Of a stretch of DNA of 39,918 nt, positions 1 to 7,900 are shown in pieces. Position 1 is the stretch's first letter. Every line of letters starts with the position of its first letter. The stretch is from the NCBI GenBank assembly GCA_031262165.1, contig JAISIF010000125.1:1-39918 (forward strand), in the 5' to 3' direction. Origin of the DNA: Myxococcales bacterium. GTDB taxonomy: Bacteria; Myxococcota; Myxococcia; Myxococcales; UBA5297. A model generated the notes under the pieces. The model was not told the DNA's origin, made no database searches, and saw nothing but the letters and a program-made list of their open reading frames with translations. Both the position numbers and the translations under genes were made by a program.

Positions 1-300
1 CCGCCGCCGTTCGTCCCATGCTGTCTCAAGCTGCGCCGTGGCTGTCGAGCTCGTGCCGATGCCGCGCGCTTGCGTCCGCCGCCGCCGGTGGTATGCGCCC
101 GCGCTCGGTTCTGGCCTGAATCCAGGCCGCCCCGCCCACTTCTGGCCAAAATCTGGCCCAGCCTTGGGCGGTTTCCCACGTCCTTTTTTGGCCTATCGGG
201 CAGGGCGGCACGGTCGGACTGAAAGGGCAGCGAGCCGGAATGGTGCAACGGTTATTGCAACCACGTCTTTCGGCTCCACGAAAAGCCGAGTGATTCCGGT
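1..300. other. Left-edge stretch without a recognisable gene
   Basis: I see no supportable gene here. Short open frames exist on both strands but none has a recognisable motif or a ribosome binding site. The sequence contains a perfect six-pair hairpin at 113-128 (GGCCTG, loop AATC, CAGGCC) and a second TGGCC-rich stretch just after it. It may be the decayed flank of the mobile-element relic that follows, or the end of a gene cut by the window edge. Confidence 0.4.
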
Positions 301-372
301 AGGTTGCTAGCTCAGTTCGTTAGAGTCCGCCCCATGAAGCCGGTTGTCGGAGTCCACGGAAATCCGCAACGC
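301..372 (+). other. tRNA-like relic (possible integration-site tRNA remnant)
   Basis: The stretch lines up with tRNA geometry. There is a five-pair acceptor-like stem (GTTGC at 303-307 with GCAAC at 366-370), the linker TA, a D-arm of canonical look (GCTCAGTTCGTTAGAG), an anticodon-arm-like CCGCC/GCCGG with four of five pairs, a five-base variable region, and a T-arm-like GGAGT/AATCC with four of five pairs around a seven-base loop. It lacks U33 and the TTC of the T-loop, and the first two acceptor pairs fail, so it is not a working tRNA. An integrase remnant starts about 145 bases downstream, and P4-type integrases commonly sit beside the tRNA they target. A chance resemblance cannot be excluded. 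Confidence 0.35.
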
Positions 373-406
373 CCCGAAATCACTGAGGTTTTCAGAGATT
401 TCGGGG
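372..406. repeat. Strong imperfect palindrome in the integrase-relic repeat, copy A
   Basis: The arms CCCCGAAATC and GATTTCGGGG pair perfectly. They enclose a further CTGA/TCAG stem separated by one A-A mismatch, with a GGTTT loop. No T-run follows, so it is not a typical terminator. The same left arm recurs at 19085-19094, where the right arm is broken by a short insertion. It lies between the tRNA-like relic and the integrase fragment, so it may be part of an old attachment region. Confidence 0.7.
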
Positions 407-515
407 CCAAAGCGGGCCGCTGAAGTCCACGGACAGCCGAAAAAATCGTTGCAACGGTCATTGAGTCCCTTTGATGACGACTTCAAAGGGTTCCGATGGC
501 CCCAAGACAGCGCCA

Positions 516-755
516 ACGTCTTCAGACGTTGAAATTCGAAGCCTCAAAGCTCAAGCCCGCCCCTACAACGCGACAGATGGGGACGGGCTTTTGTGTGTGT
601 GTTTCTCAACAGCTCGAAGAGCTGGCGCTTCGCCTTCTGGCATCTGGGCAAGCGCAAGACGCTCGTCCTTGGGCAGTATCCAGAGATCTCCCTGAAGCGG
701 GCGCGGGAGCTCTTGGCAGAGGCGCGGACGCATGTCGCAGAAGGTATTGTTTGTT
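516..755 (+). pseudogene. 5' fragment of a P4-type tyrosine recombinase (DUF4102 arm-binding domain), copy A
   Basis: Translation from 516 gives the start of a phage P4-like integrase, with the motifs SDVEIRSLKAQARPY and TDGDGL. The frame then shifts near 600. From 617 it continues KSWRFAFWHLGKRKTL and GQYPEISLKRARELLAEA, ending at a stop around 755. This is the order of the family's N-terminal DUF4102 domain (about the first 80 residues). The core DNA-binding and catalytic tyrosine domains are absent. The fragment is broken by at least one frameshift and truncated, so it is dead. A second, independently decayed copy lies at 19169-19365. Confidence 0.8.
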
Positions 756-1082
756 ATTTTGTTTCGTAGGGGCATCATTCATGGCACCCATTTTTTGTTT
801 GTAATGAATTGTCTTGTTCTTTCTTGGCTGCGTTGTGATGTCATTTCGGGCGGCCACAGGGGACGAAACACATCGATCCAGAACGAAATCAGGAGAAACC
901 GAATTGGATTTGGTGGTGATGAATTGCGCGCGCTGTGTTCGCTGCGCCATTGGATGGATCGGGAATTTTTTGGAATTCACAGTCTTTTCAAAAGACGCCT
1001 TGAAATCATCGGACCACTGTGCCTTTGCGCGCCGTTCATCAGAATCAATCGAGAGATTTCATATAGATAGGAGCGACATCGA
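756..1082. other. Intergenic stretch upstream of the DUF1232 gene
   Basis: No gene is supportable here. GTAGGGGCATC near 769 resembles one arm of the palindromic repeat family seen elsewhere in the window. A perfect inverted repeat GTCTTTT-C-AAAAGAC lies at 982-996, about 87 bases before the next start codon; its place would suit an operator, but nothing else supports that. Confidence 0.4.
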
Positions 1083-1358
1083 ATGACCAACCTCACACCA
1101 GCGCCGCTCAGCCCTCAGAATGAAGACAAAACCGGCGAAGCCCAGTCCCAGGCGCCTCGAAAACCTCATTGGCCTGTTGCCTGGACCCTCTTCGCGATTC
1201 TCTCCATCGTCTATCTATGGTTCCCATTCGATTTCATCCCAGATGTCGTCCCGGTCTTCGGACAATTGGATGACGCGGCCATCGTCGGGGTCGCCTGGGT
1301 TCCTTTTTTGATTTCAATCGTCAAGTTTCTCAAGGCGCTCAAGAAGGCAAGATTTTGA
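1083..1358 (+). CDS. DUF1232 (YkvA-type) small membrane protein
   Basis: This 91-residue protein carries the DUF1232 signature: a hydrophobic segment followed by the D-FIPD-VPVFGQLDDAA pattern at about residues 55-73, the usual family arrangement, then a second hydrophobic stretch and a basic end. It is probably an inner-membrane protein; the biochemical role of the family is not settled. The ATG at 1083 has AGGAG about ten bases upstream. The first 35 residues are polar and Pro/Gln-rich. GC is lower than in the kinase and truA genes nearby, as for the adjacent ldhA-like gene, which reads toward it with a gap of about 60 bases. Confidence 0.82.
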   Translation: MTNLTPAPLSPQNEDKTGEAQSQAPRKPHWPVAWTLFAILSIVYLWFPFDFIPDVVPVFGQLDDAAIVGVAWVPFLISIVKFLKALKKARF

Positions 1359-1417
1359 TTTTGAGAAGAGCCCTGAATCGACTCGTCCTATTTGCTGAAG
1401 AAACTCGAGGACACGCC

Positions 1418-2461
1418 CTAGAAACATTTGCCTGTCTTTAGTTTGTGGCACTCGTTCGTTCCACAGCGATAGCAGACCTCGTTCGGCATATTTTTGCCTT
1501 CCAAAAACAATCGGATGTTTTCCAATGTCGTCTCGGCAATGGCTGTGAGCGCCTCCTGTGTGAGAAAAGCCTGGTGGCTCGTCACGATGACATTGGGAAA
1601 GCTGAGTAGTCGCGCCAAAACGTCATCCTGAATGGCGTCGAGCGACCAATCCTCGAAGAAATAATTCTCTTCTTCCTCATAGACATCCAATCCCGCGCCG
1701 CCGATGCGCTTCTCTTTCAGCGCGTCAATCAAAGCGGGCGTATCGATGAGCGCGCCGCGTCCCGTATTGATGAGAACGGCGTCGGGTTTCATCAGCGCCA
1801 GCTTGCTTGCGTCAATCAAATGATATGTCTCGGGCGTGAGCGGTGAATGGAGGCTGATGGCGTCGCTCTGGGCACACAACTCGTCGAGTGTGACGTATCG
1901 AGCACCGATTTCATTGGCCCAGGCATCGTCCTGGAATTTGTCATAGGCGATGATCTTCATTCCAAAGCCGGAAAAGATATTGGCGGCAATTTTTCCGATC
2001 TTTCCAGTGCCGACGATTCCCATGGCCTTGCCGTGCAGGTCGCGCCCGCTCAGGCCATTGAGCAGAAAGTTTCCATCGCGCGTCCGATTGTAAGCCCGAT
2101 GAATGTGTCGCGTGAGCGAGAGCAGGAGCGCGGCGGCATGTTCCGCGATGGAGTAAGGCGAATAGGCGGGGACGCGTGCGATATGGATTTTTCCAAAAAC
2201 GGCTTTGAGATCGACATTGTTGTAGCCCGCGCTGCGCAGGGCGATCAGGCGAATGCCCTGATCATAAAGCGCGGAGATGACCTCGGCGTCGATCCTGTCA
2301 TTCACGAAGGCGCAGACGACTTCCGCGCCGTAGGCCAATGGCACCGTCGTCACATTCAAATGCCCTTCGAAATATCGGATGTCATAGCCAAATGATTTGT
2401 TGGCGAGATCGAAATACTGACAATCGTAAGGTTTGGTGTCGAAGAAGGCGATTGTGGGCAT
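1418..2461 (-). CDS. ldhA: D-lactate dehydrogenase (2-hydroxyacid dehydrogenase family) with Cys-rich C-terminal tail
   Basis: The enzyme should reduce pyruvate to D-lactate with NADH in the cytoplasm. It has the family's nucleotide-binding GIVGTGKIGKIAA motif, the RSAGYNNVDL substrate-domain motif, the catalytic Arg in NTGRGALIDT, and the acid/base His in TSHQAFLT. The protein is 347 residues, slightly longer than E. coli LdhA. The extra length is a C-terminal tail with four Cys in the spacing C-x2-C-x4-C-x7-C, which I do not know from characterised LdhA enzymes. I chose the ATG at 2461 because homology starts there (MPTIAFFDTK); an in-frame TTG 13 codons upstream is less likely. GC is lower than that of neighbours. 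The closest alternative is another D-2-hydroxyacid dehydrogenase. Confidence 0.88.
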   Translation of the reverse strand: MPTIAFFDTKPYDCQYFDLANKSFGYDIRYFEGHLNVTTVPLAYGAEVVCAFVNDRIDAEVISALYDQGIRLIALRSAGYNNVDLKAVFGKIHIARVPAYSPYSIAEHAAALLLSLTRHIHRAYNRTRDGNFLLNGLSGRDLHGKAMGIVGTGKIGKIAANIFSGFGMKIIAYDKFQDDAWANEIGARYVTLDELCAQSDAISLHSPLTPETYHLIDASKLALMKPDAVLINTGRGALIDTPALIDALKEKRIGGAGLDVYEEEENYFFEDWSLDAIQDDVLARLLSFPNVIVTSHQAFLTQEALTAIAETTLENIRLFLEGKNMPNEVCYRCGTNECHKLKTGKCF

Positions 2462-2542
2462 TGGGCGGAGCCTTTCTTTACAGTAATGATCCCCCGGCAA
2501 AGTCGGAGGGGGCCATTAAAATAACGTCGTTGGAGTGCGCGA

Positions 2543-2598
2543 TCATATCGCCCCTACTATTTTATTGATGCATTCGGATCGAATCGTCGGGGCGACTC
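2543..2598. repeat. Palindromic GTAGGGGC-family repeat with conserved linker
   Basis: The stretch holds a GCCCCTAC arm, then TTTTATTGA-N-GC, then ATCGAATCG next to a GGGG arm. The same arms and linker recur at 30320-30365 with only scattered differences, so both are copies of one repeat. It lies upstream of ldhA and touches the 3' end of the HAD gene. Confidence 0.7.
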
Positions 2599-3484
2599 AA
2601 GCTGGCAGCGCCGTCGTCAGCGCGCCGCTGTTCTCCGACTCGATGATGCCGAGGAGTTGGTCGAAACAGGAGAGCCTGAAGCGCGGCAGCGCGGTCGAAT
2701 CCGGCGCCTGCCGTAGGTGCCGCCGCATGGCTTTGGGGGCGGACAGGATGTCGAGCCGCTCCTGATATTCGGCGGAGATATAAGTCCCGTATTCGGCCCA
2801 GCAGCCGATCGCGCCTGTCTGGCGGGCGAGCCGCATGTCCTTGCTCAGGCTGTCGCCGACCAGGGCGACCTCGTGCGGCGGCACGCCGAGGCGCTCGCAG
2901 ATGGCGAGGAAGCCCCTCGAGTTCGGCTTTTCGTCCTCGCGCCGGAGCTCCACCACCTCGCAGCGGATCGGGCAACCGCCCGCCTCTTCCCGCTTGCGGA
3001 TCTCGGGAGCGATGCCGGTCTCGGGAAAGGGGAAGGCGGGCAGCGCGTAGAGGGCGGTCAGAGACTCGTCGAGCCCCATCATATAGGCGCGGCGCTCGGC
3101 CGGGTTGCGCGGCGCGTCGGTCAGCGCCACCACGGGGATGCCCCACACCTCGAGCTGCCGCAGGGTCTCGATCACGCCGCGATAGGGCCTGAGGTAGCGC
3201 TTGCGGGCCGCGGCAAACGCCTCGCTCGCTGGCTCGATGACGAGCTTGCTGAAGGACGGGAAGTCGCCGCGGTAGGGGTCGAACAGCCGCGATTCCTGGA
3301 TGGCGAACGGGTAGTCGTTCGACTCGTAGCGGTCATAGACCTCCTTCAGCGCCTGGATGACCTGGATGCGCGGGAGGCTCAGGACGCGGCAGAGGGTCTC
3401 GAGCATGCGCTCGGTCGAGGGGACGATGTAATCGACCCACGAGTAGAGCGTGTTGTCCATGTCGGTGACGACGGCGCGGATCAT
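2597..3484 (-). CDS. HAD-superfamily hydrolase
   Basis: This 295-residue cytoplasmic protein has the haloacid-dehalogenase motifs in order: DMDNT with the nucleophile and acid/base Asp at residues 8 and 10, a motif II region (ALTDAPRN), a Lys motif (EKPNSRGF) and the metal-binding GDSLSKD. A cap between motifs I and II fits subclass I. Most such enzymes are phosphatases on small phosphorylated molecules; the substrate cannot be told. The ATG at 3484 starts directly before the first motif and has AAGGAG about 11 bases upstream. The gene follows the ADP-ribosylglycohydrolase on the same strand by about 100 bases, so the two are probably co-transcribed. Confidence 0.85.
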   Translation of the reverse strand: MIRAVVTDMDNTLYSWVDYIVPSTERMLETLCRVLSLPRIQVIQALKEVYDRYESNDYPFAIQESRLFDPYRGDFPSFSKLVIEPASEAFAAARKRYLRPYRGVIETLRQLEVWGIPVVALTDAPRNPAERRAYMMGLDESLTALYALPAFPFPETGIAPEIRKREEAGGCPIRCEVVELRREDEKPNSRGFLAICERLGVPPHEVALVGDSLSKDMRLARQTGAIGCWAEYGTYISAEYQERLDILSAPKAMRRHLRQAPDSTALPRFRLSCFDQLLGIIESENSGALTTALPA

Positions 3485-3585
3485 GGCTGTGGGGGCTCCT
3501 TGGGGAAGTTCGTCCGATGGCTGCTCGAGCTCACGACGCATCATCGCTGCGTCTCACGCGCGCTCCAGCTCGAACGCGGCCAGCC

Positions 3586-4629
3586 TCACCGTCGGCCTCC
3601 AGCGTGTCGGCTCGACGCCGTGGCGATGATGACCTCTTTGGGCAGCGAGCGCTGCTTGAGCGCGAAGAGCGCGTCGGCGAGCGCGACGATGCGCTGGCGA
3701 TCGAACACGCCCTTGAGCAGCCGTGGCGGGAGCGCGCCGCACCCGTGCTGGGCGCCCAGGATCGCGCCGGCCATGCAGGCGACAGAGTCGGTGTCCCCGC
3801 CCGCCCGCAGCACGACGTCCATGCACGCCCGAAAATCCCCCCGAGCCCTGAGGCAGGCATAGAGGGCCATCAGGACCGAGGGATAGACGAAGTTGCTGAT
3901 GCCGAGGCAGCTCTTGGGCAGCAGCGGCGAGAGGCCCGCGTTCGAGATCACGCGTGCGGCGTCGCTCGGCTCGTAGGCGAGCAGCTGCGGCAGGCGTTCG
4001 ATGTGGCTTGCCAGCTCTGGATCGCGCGCGCGGACCACGGCGGCCACGCGCAGGCAAAAGGTGTCGGGCGGCATCGGGTCGCTCAGCGAGTGGGCGATGG
4101 CGGCGGCCATAGCCATGCTGCCAGCGATCGATCGAGCGTCCTTGTGTGTCACGACGGCCTGGTTCTCGGCGTCGCGGGGGAGCTTGGCGATGTTGTCGAA
4201 GTGGAACAGGCCCAGCGGCGCGGCGCGCACGGCCGCGCTGTTCGTCGCGTAACCGCTCTCCATGCCGGAGCTCATCCACGGGACACCCTTCAGGAGTCGG
4301 CCGACCGCCTCGTTGCAGACAGGATCCGCGAGGATGATCTGCCCCTCGGCCCAGAGCTTGGCGAGGCACGCCGCCACGGTCCGACCATCGACCTTGGCCG
4401 CGATCAGGATCGACTCGACCACGGCCAACATCATCTGCGTGTCATCGCTGAAGCGACCTTTGGAGAGTCCACAGCGCGAGCGCAGGGCAAAGTCGTCGGC
4501 GATGTGCGGGAGGCGGGCGAGCGTTGCAGGCGCGGCTCCTTCGTAGGGAAATCCGAGCGCGTCGCCGATGGCGCCGCCCAGGAGCGTCGCGCGGAAGCGG
4601 TCGCATAGCGCTGCGTGTGACAGGGACAT
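3586..4629 (-). CDS. ADP-ribosylglycohydrolase family protein
   Basis: This family (DraG/ARH) removes ADP-ribose from proteins or splits related ADP-ribose compounds, using two Mg ions. The 347-residue product shows GGAIGDALGFPYEG near residue 20, the metal-binding SDDTQM at 61-66, and near the C-terminus RAGGDTDS followed by AGAILGAQHG, the second metal site. All key acidic residues look intact and the length is normal for the family. The ATG at 4629 is chosen because similarity begins about ten residues later; its ribosome binding site is weak. The HAD hydrolase follows downstream. Together they could process an ADP-ribose-type substrate, but that is inference. The WD40 kinase is transcribed divergently from the other side. 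Confidence 0.87.
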   Translation of the reverse strand: MSLSHAALCDRFRATLLGGAIGDALGFPYEGAAPATLARLPHIADDFALRSRCGLSKGRFSDDTQMMLAVVESILIAAKVDGRTVAACLAKLWAEGQIILADPVCNEAVGRLLKGVPWMSSGMESGYATNSAAVRAAPLGLFHFDNIAKLPRDAENQAVVTHKDARSIAGSMAMAAAIAHSLSDPMPPDTFCLRVAAVVRARDPELASHIERLPQLLAYEPSDAARVISNAGLSPLLPKSCLGISNFVYPSVLMALYACLRARGDFRACMDVVLRAGGDTDSVACMAGAILGAQHGCGALPPRLLKGVFDRQRIVALADALFALKQRSLPKEVIIATASSRHAGGRR

Positions 4630-4998
4630 AAGGGCGCGGGAACCTAGTGAAGTGACCTTCACGATGCAATGGAGGGAACCGAGGCCGGACGGAATTCCTA
4701 ACCCTTTGAAATCATTGGACTTTTTTCTTGTTTGAGCCTGCCTGCCTGCCCGCTTGGGGCTGATGTTTCCCGGGTTTTCGGGCTGAGAGAGGGCGTGTCG
4801 CGCCCTGGCCCGAGGCAATCGAGGCCGCGAGATTCACACTCAAAAAAAGCCACGCATCGCCCTCTGGCCCGGAGCGCTGACGGGAGGGGGCGCGTCGAGC
4901 ATTTCGAGAACTCGACCGCTCTGTTCACTCGGTGACAACGACTTGTTTCCACTCGGAGATCTTGTAAGGGGGCGCGCCCTTTTGCAGGAGAGCCATCC
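4630..4998. other. Divergent intergenic region between ADP-ribosylglycohydrolase and WD40 kinase genes
   Basis: This 369-base gap must carry the promoters of both divergent genes, but I cannot place -35/-10 boxes with confidence. A perfect GTGAAG-TGAC-CTTCAC hairpin lies just upstream of the leftward start. A short AAGGG/CCCTT hairpin followed by four T lies at 4966-4983, immediately before the kinase AGGAG. In that place it could attenuate transcription or hide the ribosome binding site; it is only five pairs long. Confidence 0.4.
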
Positions 4999-7900
4999 GT
5001 GGGATCCGAACGACAAGGCTCCATCGACGCCGCCCTCTGTATCGAGAACGCCCTCGATCTCGACGCCATCTCGGTGGAGCAAGCCGAGCTCGCGCGGGGT
5101 GCCGTCGAGCGGGGAGAGTTGACGGATGCCATCGATTGGATGTCCGCCCGTGGGTTCCTGACAGAGCCCGCCGCCGCGCGCCTGCGCGAGCTCTCCTTGG
5201 GGCCATTGCCGATCGAAGTGGTCGCGCTGCCCTTGCCCGTCCCGGCGCCTGTCCCCGTCGCCGCGCGCCCTGACGAGCAGGAGAGGCGCGGCCAGAAGGA
5301 CGTCCCCGTCGCCGACGAGCAGCCAGTGGTCACGCTGGACAGTGAGACGTTCAACGATCGGCCGCCGCAGCCGCTGAGCTTCGAGCCACCCGATCCAGTG
5401 GGCATGGAGGTGGCGAGATTCCCACTCGACGAGTCCTCGACCCGCTCGGGCCGCCTGTCGAGCTTCTCGAAGTCGCCGCGCCTGAGCGGGCTCACGCCCG
5501 GCGGCCAGCCCACGCCGAGCGCGCACGCCAAGACTGGAACCAGCACGTCCAGCCACGCCCCTGGAGTCCAGCCCACCGATCCCAAGGTGGTCGAGCCTGG
5601 CGCCGAGGGCCTCGCCTACGAGCAGCCCGGTCGCTACGCCTTTCGCTATCTGCACGCGAGCGGCGGTCAGGCGCGCATCCTCGTCGTCCACGACGAGCAG
5701 ATCGGGCGTGACGTCGCGCTCAAGGAGCTCTCGCTCGACGATCTGCGCGCGAACGAGCCCTCGGCGGCGGCGATGAGCAAGGGTTCGCTCACGAGCGCCG
5801 AGATGCAGCGGCTGTTGCGCGAGGCGCGCGTGACGGGCCAGCTCGAACACCCGAACATCGTCCCGCTCTACGACCTGGGGCGGCGCAGCGACGGCGCGCT
5901 CTACTACACGATGCGCTTCGTGCGTGGCGTCACGCTCGCGCAGCGCCTCAAGGCCTGCAAGACGCTCGGCGAGCGCCTGCGCCTGCTCAAACCCTTCCTC
6001 GATCTGTGCAATGCCATCGCTTACGCGCACAGCCGAGGCGTCATCCACCGCGACCTCAAGCCGTCGAACGCGATGGTGGGCGAGTTCGGCGAGACGGTCC
6101 TCCTCGACTGGGGCATCGCCAAGGTGCGCCACCGCGAGGAGATCCGCGGCGTGGACATGCTGAACGAGGCCAAGCTGCTCCAGGAGCCGACGCTGGCCAA
6201 CACGGTGGTCGGCGAGGCGATCGGCACGCCGGGCTACATGAGCCCAGAACAGGCCAAGGGGCTCGTGGCCGAGATCGACGAGCGCTCCGACGTGTTCGGC
6301 CTGGGCGCCATCCTCTACCAAATCCTGACCGGCACGCCGCCCTACAAGGGGGGCGGTGAGGAGGCGCTGCTCGAGCGGGCCAAGCGCGGCCGCGTGACGA
6401 GCGTGCTCAAACTCTCGCCGAATGCGCCCAAGCCGCTGGCCGCCATCGCACAGAAGGCACTCCAGGCCGACAAGGCGGCGCGCTACCAGAGCGCCAAGGA
6501 GCTGGCCGAGGAGATCGACGCCTACATGACCGGCGGCCGCGTCACGGCCTACGCCTACTCGTCGCGCGAGCTGCTCATCCGCTTTGCCCAGCAGCACAAG
6601 GCGCTGCTCGTGAGCGCCACGCTCCTGTTCATCGTCATCTGCGCCGCGCTCGTCACGGTCTCCCTCTCGCTGCAGCGACAGCAACAGGCCAACGCGGCGC
6701 TCGCCCAGGCGCGCGCGCAGGAGCATCTCGAACGCCTCGGCGCCAACTTGAACCTCGCCGACATGCACGCGCGCGACGCGGAGCGCTTCATCTCTCAGCA
6801 CCACTTCGCGTCGGCCACGCACAGCGCGCTGCTCTCCCTCGAGCACAACCCCGCGCACCCCAAGAGCGCTTGCTTTTCCGAGGACCCGAACCGTTGGACC
6901 GAGCGCGCCCGTTTCCTGCGCGTCCTGGCGGCGTCGGCTCTCTACCAGTCGAGGCTGCGCAACTTCGTCACCTCGCAGTGGGTCTTCGTGGGCAACGACG
7001 CGCTTACCGCGCCGGTCTTCTCGCCAGACGAGAAGCGGTTGGCTGCGGGGAGCTACGACGCGCGCCTGCGCATCTGGGACTTGGAGAGCGGCTCGCTCGT
7101 CTCCGAGCTGACAGGCCATCAGTCGCGGATCACCAGCGTGGCCTGGTCGCGCGACGGCCTGTCCCTGGCCTCGGCAGCGCAAGAACCCGAGATCCTCGTG
7201 TGGGACGCCCGCACGGGCGAACGGCGCTGGAAGCTCGAAGGCCACCACCGCTCGGTCCGCGCCGTCGCGTTTTCGCCGGACAGCCACTGGCTCGCCTCGG
7301 CAGGAAGGGATGGCACGGTCCGCCTCTGGGATATGGCGAGCGGCCAGCAGCTGCGGCGCTTCGACCTGGAGGATGGCAAGGTCGAGGTGAACGCCGTCGC
7401 CTTCGGGGCGGACGCCACCTACCTCGTCGCTGGCTGCTCCGACGGGACGCTGCGCCGCCTGCCGCTCGTGCCGCCGGACGAGAGCGCGCGCGTGGAGGCG
7501 GGCGAGGCGCCCCAGACGCTCCTGCGCCGCGTGGGCGAGATCTGGACGATCGCCGTCTCGGACGACCCGCTCCATCCACACCTGTTGGCCGCGGGCCGCA
7601 CGGCGCGAAACATCGTCGAGATCGACGAGGGCGGCAGGCCCACGCTCAACCTCGAAGGCCACCGCAACGGCATCTCGTCGCTCGGCTACTCGCCCGAGGG
7701 CAACTTCATTGGATCGGCGAGTTACGACGGCACGGTGCGCCTGTGGAGTCGGCTCTCGGGCGGCCCGATCCTGACGCTGGAGGGCCACGAGAATTTCGTC
7801 TCGGGCCTGGCCTTCTCGCGGCGCTGGCTGGCCAGCACGAGCTTCGACAAGACGCTGCGGCTGTGGCGTCAGCGCGACATGCTGCTGCCCCAGCTCGTGG

